A stretch of 64,000 nt of DNA from Clostridium sp. MD294 (GTDB taxonomy: Bacteria > Bacillota > Clostridia > Lachnospirales > Anaerotignaceae): NCBI RefSeq assembly GCF_000364165.2, contig NZ_CP097810.1:1240001-1304000 (forward strand). Direction: 5' to 3'. The notes beneath the pieces were generated by a model that ran no database searches, was not told where the DNA came from, and saw only the letters and a list, made by a program, of their open reading frames with translations. The position numbers and the translations under genes were made by a program. Of the stretch, positions 16,200 to 26,067 are shown one piece after another. The first letter of the stretch is position 1. Every line of letters begins with the position of its first letter.

Positions 16200-18296
16200 T
16201 TATGTTTCTTTTTCTATTACATTTTTAGCTGGAAACTCCAATTTAAAGACAACACACTTTTCTCCAGTATATTGCATGACCACAGTTGCATTATAATATC
16301 TGTCTTTTTTCTCTGAATACAATTCTGTCATTTTTACTCTGCCTTTATTTAAAAATTCTACTGCAAGCTGTTTTGTAAATGTTTTTCTTTTTGAAGTGAA
16401 AAATAAATTGTCTTTCCATAATGTAAAATGACAAGGGGGATTGTCTTTGTAACCTGAACAATAATAATTTTTTTGTCCTTCGTATACAGCTCTGCCACAA
16501 CGAGGACATTTTCCTATGATTTCTTTTTCTGTAGAAATGCTTTTAAGTAAATCACTATTCTCATAACTTTTTACTAATTCTGCAAGCATTGTTTCAATTT
16601 CTTGCATAAAGTTTTGTGACAAAATATTGTTCTTTTCAATTTCTTTTAATTTACTTTCCCACTCTGCTGTTAATTTTGCTGATTTTATGGTTTGTGGAAC
16701 GACTTCTATCAAATCAAATCCTTTTTGAGTAGGCAATATTTGTTTTTGATTTCTTTCTGCAAATCCACATTTTATCAGCTTTTCAATAATACCAGCACGA
16801 GTAGCAGGTGTGCCTAAGCCTTTTTTCTTTGCATTTTCTATTTGTTTGAACTCCTCTGCACTTGCATTTTCCATAGCAAGTAAAAGCGTATCTTCTGTAA
16901 AATGTTTAGGTGGTGCAGTCATACCTTCTTTAATGCTGGATTTTACACCTTTTATTTGCTGTCCTTTTTCCAAATTTGGCAATAGGATTTCACTTTCTTT
17001 TTTGTTTTTTTCTCTTAATGTTTTTTGAAATACCTCTAAAATCTCTTTCCAGCCTTTTTGTAAAATATTTTTTGCATTTGCTTTAAAAATTGTTTTTTCA
17101 CATTCCAATAAAATACTTGTTTCCGCATAACAATATGTTTCTCCTACAGCAATCAACAAACGATATAGCAAAAGTTTTACTATATTTCTCTCACCAGCAG
17201 GCAATTCTGATAAATTGGCTGTTTCTATTGATTTTGTAGGCAATAAAGCATGATGGTCACTTACTTTACTACTATCAACAATATTTTCTATATTTTGTGC
17301 TGTTATTTCAATACCTATTTTTTGAGAAATTACAGTAATTAATTCTGTAATACTTTCCTTCATGTCCTCTGTGATGTAATTGCTGTCTGTACGAGGGTAT
17401 GTTGCTAATTTTTTTTCATATAATGCTTGCAAATATTCGAGTGTTTGCTGTGCGGTATAACCATAAATTTTATTTGCTTCTCTTTGCAATGTTGTCAAAT
17501 CATATAATTTAGGCGGGTTTTCTGTTTTTTGTTTTTGTTCTATAGACTGTACAACAGCAGTTTTTCCCAGACACTTTTGTTTTACTTTTTCAGCGTCTGT
17601 TTTACTTTCTATTTTTTCGCTGATAGCACAAAAATCAACACAGTCAATTTCTACTTGATAAAATTTTTGTTTTTGAAAGCTACTGATTTCTTTTTCTCTT
17701 TCTGTTAAAAAGGCGAGAGTAGGGGTCATGACTCTACCAACATTTAAAGTTTTGTGATAAAGACATGAAAAAAGTCGACTTGCGTTAATACCAATTAACC
17801 AGTCGGCTTTTGCTCTGCACAATGCAGCATGATATAAACTATCATATTTTTGACTATTTTCTAATTCTGCCATACCTTTTACTATGGCACTGTCCTCTAG
17901 TGATGAAATCCAAAGTCTTTTGACAGGCTTTTTACAGTTGCATTTTTGATATACTAATCTAAATATCAATTCTCCTTCTCTACCTGCGTCTGTAGCACAA
18001 ATCAATTCTGTGACTTCTTTTTTTGCCATAAGCTCTTTTAATATTTCAAACTGTTTTTTTGTACTAACATTTACAATATATTGCCACTCTTGTGGAATGA
18101 TGGGTAAATCCTGATAATTCCATTTAGAATATTTTGCATGGTAGGTATCTGCTGACGCAAGCGACACCAAATGTCCTACACACCATGATACAATGTAATC
18201 CTTTGCTATGATATAACCGTTTTTATTGTTTGTAACGCCTAACACTTTTGCAATACTTTCTGCAACACTTGGTTTTTCTGCAATAATCAATCTCAT
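16200..18296 (-). CDS. topB: DNA topoisomerase III (type IA)
   Basis: 698 residues, ATG preceded by GGAGGGATAAT. The Toprim domain begins RLIIAEKPSVAESIAKVLG and holds CATDAGREGELIFR near residue 100. The active-site Tyr is in TYPRTDSNYI near 301. A C-terminal four-Cys zinc ribbon (CPRCGRAVYEGQKNYYCSG, then PPCHF, about 595-622) follows. Such TopB proteins are standard in Tn1549-like elements and probably resolve DNA during replication or transfer; the chromosomal enzyme is separate. Confidence 0.95.
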   Translation of the reverse strand: MRLIIAEKPSVAESIAKVLGVTNNKNGYIIAKDYIVSWCVGHLVSLASADTYHAKYSKWNYQDLPIIPQEWQYIVNVSTKKQFEILKELMAKKEVTELICATDAGREGELIFRLVYQKCNCKKPVKRLWISSLEDSAIVKGMAELENSQKYDSLYHAALCRAKADWLIGINASRLFSCLYHKTLNVGRVMTPTLAFLTEREKEISSFQKQKFYQVEIDCVDFCAISEKIESKTDAEKVKQKCLGKTAVVQSIEQKQKTENPPKLYDLTTLQREANKIYGYTAQQTLEYLQALYEKKLATYPRTDSNYITEDMKESITELITVISQKIGIEITAQNIENIVDSSKVSDHHALLPTKSIETANLSELPAGERNIVKLLLYRLLIAVGETYCYAETSILLECEKTIFKANAKNILQKGWKEILEVFQKTLREKNKKESEILLPNLEKGQQIKGVKSSIKEGMTAPPKHFTEDTLLLAMENASAEEFKQIENAKKKGLGTPATRAGIIEKLIKCGFAERNQKQILPTQKGFDLIEVVPQTIKSAKLTAEWESKLKEIEKNNILSQNFMQEIETMLAELVKSYENSDLLKSISTEKEIIGKCPRCGRAVYEGQKNYYCSGYKDNPPCHFTLWKDNLFFTSKRKTFTKQLAVEFLNKGRVKMTELYSEKKDRYYNATVVMQYTGEKCVVFKLEFPAKNVIEKET

Positions 18297-18313
18297 ATTA
18301 TCCCTCCTTTTTT

Positions 18314-19108
18314 CTAATTATCTATGTATTCATCTGGAACATCATCATAATATTCCACACCAGAAGTTTTATTTTTTTCTTCTTCAATATCATCTTCATT
18401 TACAAAAATTTCTTCTTTGTTTTCCTGCTCATATTCATTGACAATATTTTCTTCTGTTTCTTCGTCATCATCATCAATATATTCCTGTTTTGGTCTGTAA
18501 ACTTTAAAATAGTAACCAGTGGTGACTGCAATTACAATGCCTACTATTGAAAATATCACTGTTCCTTTTTCATTTTGTGTATTTGACTGTTCTTTTTTAG
18601 CTGTTTCTTCTGCATTTTGTTCATTAACATCTATTCCAATACACTTTTTTAAATTGACACTACATAATTCACACTGTGTATTTACCATACCTACAGCACA
18701 CTTTTGTGTACAATTACAAATAGTTTCTTTTTGTTCTGGAAGTGCTGTTTCTTTTGGTTTTTCTGCACTTGTCAATGAAAACAAATCTTGTTCTGTTACC
18801 TCATTTAAAAAGTAAACATTTTCACTTTCTCTTGCTCTATCTACAATCAAATAAAATATATTTTCATTGGGTGTGGATATTGTAAAAAACTCTTTTTCAT
18901 TTTCTGTTTTGACATCATCTACTACAGTCGCATTTCCTTTGGGTGTAAATCCTCTGGGAGTAGTATCCGGCTTGTTTTCGCTGTCCATACTTGCTGATGC
19001 AGGAGTTGTTGTTTGTGTCTGTACCATAGCAATCGCCTGTATAGGTAAAAGCATTATAAAAATATACAAAAACATTACCGTAAAATATTTTATGCTATTC
19101 TTTTTCAT
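18314..19108 (-). CDS. DUF4366 / CD1107-family membrane protein
   Basis: 264 residues. An N-terminal signal peptide (YFTVMFLYIFIMLLPIQAIA) is followed by a Thr/Pro-rich exported region and a Cys-rich motif (CNCTQKC, then CELCSVNLKKC). One membrane helix (VIFSIVGIVIAVTTGYYFKV) and an acidic cytoplasmic tail complete it. This architecture matches DUF4366 proteins of ICEs. Its start overlaps the DUF4315 gene by 14 bases, the usual pairing. Probably an accessory part of the mating apparatus; exact role unknown. Confidence 0.88.
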   Translation of the reverse strand: MKKNSIKYFTVMFLYIFIMLLPIQAIAMVQTQTTTPASASMDSENKPDTTPRGFTPKGNATVVDDVKTENEKEFFTISTPNENIFYLIVDRARESENVYFLNEVTEQDLFSLTSAEKPKETALPEQKETICNCTQKCAVGMVNTQCELCSVNLKKCIGIDVNEQNAEETAKKEQSNTQNEKGTVIFSIVGIVIAVTTGYYFKVYRPKQEYIDDDDEETEENIVNEYEQENKEEIFVNEDDIEEEKNKTSGVEYYDDVPDEYIDN

Positions 19109-19346
19109 CGCTAATGACCTCCTTTTTCATTTTCTCAATGATTGCCTTTATATTCATGTCTTGAATTGCTTTTAAAACATATTTCAATTCTTCCGGCTGC
19201 ACTTTTATACTTCTGACTGCCTGCACGATTTCATCATTTTCAGCTTGTGTTTTTTGCTTTTCTAAATCTTCAAGCTGTATTTGTAATTCGAGCATTTTTT
19301 CTTTTAATTTTTCAATACTTTTTTTCAATTTTTCTGATTTCATCAT
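19095..19346 (-). CDS. DUF4315-family coiled-coil protein
   Basis: 83 residues, mostly one long charged coiled coil (KLKKSIEKLKEKMLELQIQL), ending in the conserved NDEIVQAVRSIKVQPEEL helix. The match to DUF4315 is good in length and position, directly before DUF4366 in Tn1549-like elements. It has no signal or membrane segment. Function unknown; probably cytoplasmic and partnered with the DUF4366 product. Confidence 0.88.
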   Translation of the reverse strand: MMKSEKLKKSIEKLKEKMLELQIQLEDLEKQKTQAENDEIVQAVRSIKVQPEELKYVLKAIQDMNIKAIIEKMKKEVISDEKE

Positions 19347-19392
19347 GGAATTTTTCCTCCTTATATTTCAATTATTGTGCCTATTTTGTTCC

Positions 19393-20286
19393 TCAATTTG
19401 AATTATAATTTTCCCATTTCTGACCGCTGGCATAATAAATCATTCTGTTGTTTGCCCATCTCTGTAAATCTTTTGTGATTTTAGGTGCAGACTTTTTATT
19501 GTATATCATAATGTAAGGGCGATAACCTAGTTCCTGCACTACTTTCACTCTATATAAATCTTGTTCATGAGTGGTACTGAAGTTCGTTAATAGATAAATA
19601 CCTGTTTTATATTCTGGAATATTTGATATTTTTTTATAAAGTTTTAAACCTTCTATAATGCTTTTTTCTTGTTTGATGTCGTCAAAAGCAAAATGTATTA
19701 TTTTTACTTTTATTTTTGCTAATAGCTCTGCATTTTCCTCATTGATACATCTAGCGTCAAGTCCCTGTGTAAAATCTACATACGATTTACTGTCTATTAA
19801 CTGCTGTAGAAGTTCTACATGGTCTTTGCAAGCTAATAAATTAGGGTCTAACAGTTTGATTGTCTTTTGTCCTCTCCAAAATTCCGATAAATCAGCTACT
19901 TTTATAGATTGTTTTTCTTCTTTTTGAGAAACAATACAAAAAGGGCAATCTCTTGGACAGCCCCTTGTTAAAAATCCATATGCTATATTTTTAGTTCGTT
20001 CTGGATACAAGCTATAATCTGGATAACAATGTTCTATTTCATAAGGCAATTTGTTTTCTAAATCATAACCTGTACCACCTTCTATCACTTTATCAGCATG
20101 GACAACTGTATTTTCTTCTGTAGTATATTCTTCCGTAAATACTTTACTTTTATATACAATGTCATACTGTTTTGAATGATGATACCATTCTACAATATCT
20201 CCTTTTGTCTTGTGATATGTCGATAATTTCATCAAACATAAATTAGGAAAGTGGTGACTATCTACATCTATCAATCCAATTTTCAT
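19393..20286 (-). CDS. Radical SAM protein of conjugative elements
   Basis: 297 residues from the ATG at 20286; the ATG at 20307 is rejected because AAGGAG for the inner start lies within it. A Cys motif of CX3CX2C type (RGCPRDCPFC, near residue 112) marks a radical SAM iron-sulfur site. Before it lies an N-terminal region starting KIGLIDVDSHHFPN that resembles B12-binding-type Rossmann folds of this superfamily. The C-terminal half contains DFTQGLDARCI and later strands of the barrel. Homologous genes sit at this place in related ICEs and phages; substrate unknown. It lies between the wall hydrolase and DUF4315 genes, co-transcribed. Confidence 0.85.
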   Translation of the reverse strand: MKIGLIDVDSHHFPNLCLMKLSTYHKTKGDIVEWYHHSKQYDIVYKSKVFTEEYTTEENTVVHADKVIEGGTGYDLENKLPYEIEHCYPDYSLYPERTKNIAYGFLTRGCPRDCPFCIVSQKEEKQSIKVADLSEFWRGQKTIKLLDPNLLACKDHVELLQQLIDSKSYVDFTQGLDARCINEENAELLAKIKVKIIHFAFDDIKQEKSIIEGLKLYKKISNIPEYKTGIYLLTNFSTTHEQDLYRVKVVQELGYRPYIMIYNKKSAPKITKDLQRWANNRMIYYASGQKWENYNSN

Positions 20287-20303
20287 TTTTTTATATCTCC
20301 TTA

Positions 20304-23267
20304 TCATGAAAGTCTACCAAAACCATATAGATGTTTTTGCCAATAATTACTGTTGATATTTGCATAGGAAATCGGATCTCCGGCGTGCAACATTTGTCCG
20401 TTACCTACATAAATTCCAATATGACTTACGGGGTTTGCACTATCATAAGTACCTGTAAAAAATATTAAATCGCCAGGTTTTGCGTTTTCTGTAGAAACAG
20501 GGGTACATTGATTATAAATGCCTTGTGCGGTTGTTCGTGGTAAGTTGTGAACTCCCGATTGTGTATATACCCAACATATAAAACCACTACAATCAAATGA
20601 AGTATTGGGATTACTGCCTCCCCAAACATAAGGATAACCAAGATATTTTTCTGCTTCTGTAATCAGTGCTCCAAAACTGCCATCGCCCATAGCACTTCCT
20701 GGATATTCTGGTATCACAATACCGCCTTCTGTTCCAGGTAATGCACCTTTGCCATCATCGCCATTCTCTACAAAATACATAGGATTTAGGTATTGCCCAT
20801 TATGAGTGACTTCTAAATGAAAAGTTTTATCACTTGTAAAAGCAATTTCTTCTCCTTTTTTTACTTCTTGCCCTACAGAAACATTACACATTGCCCAGCC
20901 AGCGTATTTACTTTGATATGCCTTACTATCTTCCATCACAATATAATTTCCTAACATCCTATCACTACTGATTTCTGAAATTACACCATCTTGTATTGCT
21001 AAAATGCTTGTGTTTTGTGGTATATCCAAGTCAATTCCTCTATGTAATTCTTTTTCCCCTTGTTCATTCAAACGATAGCCATATTGTCCTGAAACATAAC
21101 TTAACCAAGAAAAAGAAAAGGGATTTCCAAAATTTTGACGATTTCCGTATGTTTCCATATAAACATCATATTTATATTTGCAATTACATTGGTTCATAAG
21201 TGGTATTGTGGTCTGTTCCATAGGTTTTACAGAAAGTGTTACTTCTAAAACGTGCCAGTCATAAGCATTGCCATCACTATCATAGCGAATTTCTGTTTTG
21301 GAAACAATCTGTAAATTGTATTGTTTATGAAATAAATTTTCTATATCTGTTTTGATTTCCTCAAATGTAAAAAAGTCATACATCGCTGACAAATACGCCA
21401 TAAGTTTATAAGGATTGTGTCCAATTTCACCAATGTTGTAGCGATATTCGTCATAACCTGTATAAGTTTGTTCTATATGATTTATGGTATATTGTAAATT
21501 GGTTTCTAATTCTGTATAATATAAATCTGCTGCATTGATTTCTTCATCATTTGCTGTATAAGCTGCTGCAAATGTAGATGTTACTGCACCTGAAAACATA
21601 GCAGAACAAGAACCAAGTACAGAACTTGACAATATAAAAAGCACACCCATCACAGCAACAATACCGATAACTGTTTTGTGTGTGCCTGCAACATGAGAAA
21701 TTGCTCTAACTACCTGTACAAAAACATCTTTTGCCGTTCTAATGGTTTCTTGATTTTGTTTTTGTCTTACCATTTGAGCATATTTCTTTTTGATATTGTG
21801 TTTTTGAAGCCATTTTTTATTTGTTTTATCTGGTTTTGATTTTTGGTTTTCAACAGAAAATTTTGTCATATGATATTTTGTATTTGTCTTTTGTAATCGT
21901 TTTTCCATTTTTGTTACAATACGATAAGGTTTGTTTTTTCTATTATAACTCCACTTTCTGTAGCCATTTTTTAATAAAAACTCTGCTCTTTGCTCATTTT
22001 TGTGAGCTGCTTCTACAGCAGTATTTTCTTTTTCTGTTTCTGATATTTTTTGATGTCCCTTGTACCATAAAGAGAGTGGGGGAGTAACAACAGCCTTTTT
22101 GACAGCACTTCTAAATGGTTTTTGTTCATATTGTGGTTTTGCCTCTTTTTCTATGTGAAATTTCATTTTTGTTGCTTTTGTCGCTTTTTTATTTGTGTTT
22201 GTTTTTTCATCAAAACTTTTTTCAAATTTGATTTTTGTTTTTTTAGGTAGCTTTTTTTCTACCTTTTCTAATTTCTGTTGTGCATTTTGTACTTTGTTCT
22301 CCAATTTTTCTAATTTTAATTTATCATTTGTAGAAATTTCTTTTTTTGTTTCTTTATTCAGTAAAATTTGTTTTTCATTAGTATATTGATTTTGTTCTTG
22401 TTTTTCAGTAGCATAATATTGTAATTTTTTTGCTTTTTGTTCTTCATTAGAGTTTTTATAAAAAGATTGATATTGTATTTTTTTATTTTTGCTAAAATCA
22501 TTTTCTGATACTTCATTCAAATTTTGTTGTTCTTTTGTAGAAAACTGAATTTTTGTATTCTTTTGTGTTTTTTGTTGTTGCTTTTTATGCTCAAACTCTA
22601 AATGGTTTTTGTTTTGTTCCTTTTTAACAGTTTGAAATTCAGAATAGCTATTTTCCTGTTTTGCCTGTTGCAATGAAAAATCATTCTTTTTTATTCTTTC
22701 TGCTGATTTTCTTTGTTGTACTTTCTGTTTTTGCTTTTTCATACCATTCTTTTTTTCAGTATGAAAATTTTTATTTTCTGGTGTTTCTAATTCTTTTATG
22801 GGAACATCATGCAACTTTTCATTTTTATTTTTTGCAATTATTTTTTTTACAATTCTTTTTTTATAATCTGATTTTACATTGCTCTTTGCTGGTTGACATT
22901 GTTGTTCCTGTTGCTTTTCTTCATTTGATAACGACATATACAATGAATCATTATTTTCTAATTCTGAAAAATGTTGCTCATAAAGTGGAATATCGTTTTT
23001 GATTTCATTCTCTAACTGTGCTTTTTGAATCATTTTTCTTTGTTGTTTCTTTTTTAGTGAAGTAAGGCGAGCTGTACGCCCGCCTTGTTTTTCTTCTTTT
23101 ATTTTTTCTGTATTTTGTTTTTTACTTTGTTTTTTATCTAATGAAAAATCAGAAACTTTATTGCTGATATTGTTCTGTTTTCCCGTTTCTTGATTGTTTT
23201 CTACTAAACCATTTTTGGTTATTTTCTGTGTCTTTTTGTCTTTTGCTTTTAGCTTTTGCCTTGCCAT
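20304..23267 (-). CDS. T4SS-associated cell-wall hydrolase with M23-like and NlpC/P60 domains
   Basis: 987 residues. The first 510 are a Lys/Gln-rich, low-complexity cytoplasmic region. One membrane helix follows (VIGIVAVMGVLFILSSSVLG, about 532-552), then the exported part. An M23-like domain keeps the zinc ligands His and Asp of HRGID (about 741) and the second His of the HxH motif, but the catalytic first His is Thr (TFHLE, about 815). The NlpC/P60 domain at the C-terminus looks intact (DCSGF about 890, SHIG about 947). It would cut peptidoglycan locally so the channel can be built. Immediately follows virB4. Confidence 0.9.
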   Translation of the reverse strand: MARQKLKAKDKKTQKITKNGLVENNQETGKQNNISNKVSDFSLDKKQSKKQNTEKIKEEKQGGRTARLTSLKKKQQRKMIQKAQLENEIKNDIPLYEQHFSELENNDSLYMSLSNEEKQQEQQCQPAKSNVKSDYKKRIVKKIIAKNKNEKLHDVPIKELETPENKNFHTEKKNGMKKQKQKVQQRKSAERIKKNDFSLQQAKQENSYSEFQTVKKEQNKNHLEFEHKKQQQKTQKNTKIQFSTKEQQNLNEVSENDFSKNKKIQYQSFYKNSNEEQKAKKLQYYATEKQEQNQYTNEKQILLNKETKKEISTNDKLKLEKLENKVQNAQQKLEKVEKKLPKKTKIKFEKSFDEKTNTNKKATKATKMKFHIEKEAKPQYEQKPFRSAVKKAVVTPPLSLWYKGHQKISETEKENTAVEAAHKNEQRAEFLLKNGYRKWSYNRKNKPYRIVTKMEKRLQKTNTKYHMTKFSVENQKSKPDKTNKKWLQKHNIKKKYAQMVRQKQNQETIRTAKDVFVQVVRAISHVAGTHKTVIGIVAVMGVLFILSSSVLGSCSAMFSGAVTSTFAAAYTANDEEINAADLYYTELETNLQYTINHIEQTYTGYDEYRYNIGEIGHNPYKLMAYLSAMYDFFTFEEIKTDIENLFHKQYNLQIVSKTEIRYDSDGNAYDWHVLEVTLSVKPMEQTTIPLMNQCNCKYKYDVYMETYGNRQNFGNPFSFSWLSYVSGQYGYRLNEQGEKELHRGIDLDIPQNTSILAIQDGVISEISSDRMLGNYIVMEDSKAYQSKYAGWAMCNVSVGQEVKKGEEIAFTSDKTFHLEVTHNGQYLNPMYFVENGDDGKGALPGTEGGIVIPEYPGSAMGDGSFGALITEAEKYLGYPYVWGGSNPNTSFDCSGFICWVYTQSGVHNLPRTTAQGIYNQCTPVSTENAKPGDLIFFTGTYDSANPVSHIGIYVGNGQMLHAGDPISYANINSNYWQKHLYGFGRLS

Positions 23268-23271
23268 AACT

Positions 23272-25734
23272 TCACACCTTTCTGTCTTGTTGTGCCAAAT
23301 CTTCTAATTTTGTGGTCATAATACTGTAAAGTTCAGTATCTTTTGGGAAATGGTCAACAAAAGGTATGATAACATTTCCATAAAAAATAAGCCCTTCTCC
23401 AGCATTGGTATTTGTCACATAAGAAAGTTGGTGAGGACTGATATTGAGCTGTTTTGCAAGTATTTGTCTATCGCCTTGTGCTTGATTGAGCATATAAATG
23501 AAATCTGAATTTTCAAATATATTAGCAATTTCCCTTGACGCTAATAAATCCTTAACATTTTGCGTTAAACCTGTCGGTATACCGCCCCATTTTCTAAATC
23601 TTTTCCATATCTCAACAGTATAAGCAGAAGTTTGTTCTTCTTTCAAAAGAAGGTGCATTTCATCAATGTAAAAGCGTGTAGATTTGTGTAAGGCTCTATT
23701 TTCTGTTACACGTCCCCAAACTTGGTCTTGCACTACTAACATTCCTATTTTTTTCAACTGTTTTCCTAATTCTTTTATGTCATAACAAACCAATCTGTTG
23801 CGAATATCTACATTTGTTCTATGATTAAATATGTTCAGTGAACCATTGACATAAATTTCGAGAGCTGTTGCCAAATGTTGTGCTTCTGGTTCTTTCTGCT
23901 CTCTCATACTGTTATACAAATCTCCCAATATAGGCATATTAGATTGTATTGGTTCAATCATATAATTTTGATAAATCATTCTCACACATCTATCAATAAT
24001 TGTTTTTTCTACAGGTTGTAGCCCTTCTTTTCCTCCTACTATCAGCTCACAAAGAGAAAGTATAAAATCAGATTTCAATGATAAAGGGTTATCATCTTCA
24101 CTATAATTCAAGTTAATATCCATAGGATTGATGTAATGGTTACTGGAAGGAGATATTTTTACCACTTGTCCACCTAATCTTGATACAAGAGGAAAATATT
24201 CGCTTTCTGGGTCAACTATAGCAATATCATCATTTGTCAATAAAAAAGCATTTGTAATTTCTCTTTTTGCTGAAAAACTTTTACCACTTCCTGGTGTTCC
24301 CAATATCAAGCCATTCGGATTTTTTAAACGTTTTCTGTCAGCCATAATCAGATTGTTTGATAAAGCATTTAAGCCATAATATAATGCTTCACCTTCTTGA
24401 AACAATTCTTGTGTAGTGAATGGCACAAATATTGCTGTACTGCTCGTTGTCAACACTCTTTGTATTTCAATTTGATTTTGTGCAAGTGGTAAACTACTCA
24501 TTAACGCTCGTTCCTGCTGATAATCAAGTGGACGCAAAGAACAGTTATATTTTTGTGCAATCCCTTGTGCTTGCAATAAATCTGTAGACAGTTTTTGTTT
24601 GGTTTCTGCCGTGTTCATTACAAGTACTGTCACAAGAAACATTCTTTCATTTCTGTTTTGTAAATCTTCTAATAATGATTGAGCCTGTTCACCATATGTC
24701 ACAATATCTGGTGATAATATATCCATGTCGTAACCGCTCATTACTGCTTTTTTCTGTTCTTCCAATTTCATTTTGTTGATGTCAGAAAGTTTTCTTTTTA
24801 TTCTTTTAATCGCTACGGCTTGGTCAACGGATTGTATATGAATACTCACCACAATGTTACTGTCCAAATCTAAAAAATCCGCTAACATTCTGTCTGTCAG
24901 TTCTGAAGCAGTGATGTGAAAAAAAGATACTGTACCATAGTTTTTACCAATTTGAAATTTATTTTTGTATTGAAAGTTAAAACTGTCTGGTGCAATAAAA
25001 TCTTTTGTAGTCATACCTGTTTCTACAATATCTTTCCAACTGAATATAAATTTTTGCTCATCTTGGGCATGAAACAAGCTATGTAATACATGAAGTCTTT
25101 CTTTGCCATTTAATGGTTGTGCTTTTACGCCTAATACTTTAAAATTAGAAAGAATATCTGCTTCTATTCTTTCCAGTCGTGGCTTTGCTGCTTTTAATGT
25201 TTCTGCTTCAATGCTGAATGTGATATATTTTGTTTTTATCAAACCATTGTTGCCTTTGGAAAGCTGATTTTTTAACATAGCAACATATTCTTTTCGTATG
25301 TTATTAAAATCGTCTTGTTGTTCAGGTATTTCAATGGATTTTTGATATTCTGAAATATCAATACTTTGATTTAAAAAAGAAAGCTGAAACTGTATAGAAG
25401 AATCAAAATAATTTAAAAAATCACAGTAGTTTTCAAATATCAGCGTTTTGTCCTCATTCTGTGCTAACTGATAGTTAATGTCATAAAACTGTATTGTTTT
25501 GCTGTATCTTCCATTTTCCAACTTACATATACCATCAGAAAATAATTCTTGATAGGGAATTGTTTGCTGAGCAGTTGTTGGTACTGGTTTTTTACGGAAT
25601 ATATCTAAAAAAGAAAAAGCACTATTCTTGTGTGTTTTGCTTTTTTCGTTTTTTAGTTCTCTTTTTATTCTTTTTTGTTTTTGTTTTATATTTTGTAATT
25701 TCATTTCTTGTCGTATTTGTTTTTTTGTTCTCAT
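23272..25734 (-). CDS. virB4: VirB4-type conjugation ATPase
   Basis: 820 residues. The start at 25734 is set by AAAGGAGG (25741-25748) six bases upstream; the longer frame to 25869 has no such site. A basic N-terminal tail leads to a VirB4 N-domain, then Walker A GTPGSGKS (about 480) and Walker B FYIDEMHLLL (about 690), with a following Gln/Asn switch region (GLTQNVKDLLAS). VirB4 powers assembly and transport in type IV secretion. Its first 113 bases overlap the 3' end of the PrgI gene in another frame. Confidence 0.94.
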   Translation of the reverse strand: MRTKKQIRQEMKLQNIKQKQKRIKRELKNEKSKTHKNSAFSFLDIFRKKPVPTTAQQTIPYQELFSDGICKLENGRYSKTIQFYDINYQLAQNEDKTLIFENYCDFLNYFDSSIQFQLSFLNQSIDISEYQKSIEIPEQQDDFNNIRKEYVAMLKNQLSKGNNGLIKTKYITFSIEAETLKAAKPRLERIEADILSNFKVLGVKAQPLNGKERLHVLHSLFHAQDEQKFIFSWKDIVETGMTTKDFIAPDSFNFQYKNKFQIGKNYGTVSFFHITASELTDRMLADFLDLDSNIVVSIHIQSVDQAVAIKRIKRKLSDINKMKLEEQKKAVMSGYDMDILSPDIVTYGEQAQSLLEDLQNRNERMFLVTVLVMNTAETKQKLSTDLLQAQGIAQKYNCSLRPLDYQQERALMSSLPLAQNQIEIQRVLTTSSTAIFVPFTTQELFQEGEALYYGLNALSNNLIMADRKRLKNPNGLILGTPGSGKSFSAKREITNAFLLTNDDIAIVDPESEYFPLVSRLGGQVVKISPSSNHYINPMDINLNYSEDDNPLSLKSDFILSLCELIVGGKEGLQPVEKTIIDRCVRMIYQNYMIEPIQSNMPILGDLYNSMREQKEPEAQHLATALEIYVNGSLNIFNHRTNVDIRNRLVCYDIKELGKQLKKIGMLVVQDQVWGRVTENRALHKSTRFYIDEMHLLLKEEQTSAYTVEIWKRFRKWGGIPTGLTQNVKDLLASREIANIFENSDFIYMLNQAQGDRQILAKQLNISPHQLSYVTNTNAGEGLIFYGNVIIPFVDHFPKDTELYSIMTTKLEDLAQQDRKV

Positions 25735-26065
25735 AAATTCCCTCCTTTGAAAGAACAGAATACAGATTATTTGTACTGTATGGACGGGTTCGAGGGTAAA
25801 GTATTTGCGAGCGAATGATATTCCATAGTATTTTTTCCATAGGCAAACCATCTTTTTCATACATGGCAATAAAGAAAAATGGTAACATTACCGCTACCAT
25901 ACACAATACTGCTGTTTCATTGCCTATTGCTTTTTTGGAACAAAAATATAACGGTATACCAATTACTGCGGCAATACTAAAACACGCTAATTGTCTTTTG
26001 GTTAAATTGAATGCTACTTTTGTTTTTACTTTGTCTAAATCTTTTGGTACAGATACAAAAGGCAT
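25622..26065 (-). CDS. PrgI-family (VirB3-like) membrane protein with overlapping Lys-rich tail
   Basis: 147 residues. The PrgI core has two adjacent membrane helices (LACFSIAAVIGIPLYFC and AVLCMVAVMLPFFFIAMYE) and the conserved LPMEKILWNIIRSQILYPR. In related elements the protein ends soon after; here about 35 extra residues, nearly all Lys, Thr, Asn and Arg, are encoded in the bases that also encode the virB4 start. The channel component itself appears complete; the tail may be a neutral by-product of a lost stop codon. Confidence 0.88.
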   Translation of the reverse strand: MPFVSVPKDLDKVKTKVAFNLTKRQLACFSIAAVIGIPLYFCSKKAIGNETAVLCMVAVMLPFFFIAMYEKDGLPMEKILWNIIRSQILYPRTRPYSTNNLYSVLSKEGIYENKKTNTTRNEITKYKTKTKKNKKRTKKRKKQNTQE

Positions 26066-26067
26066 AG

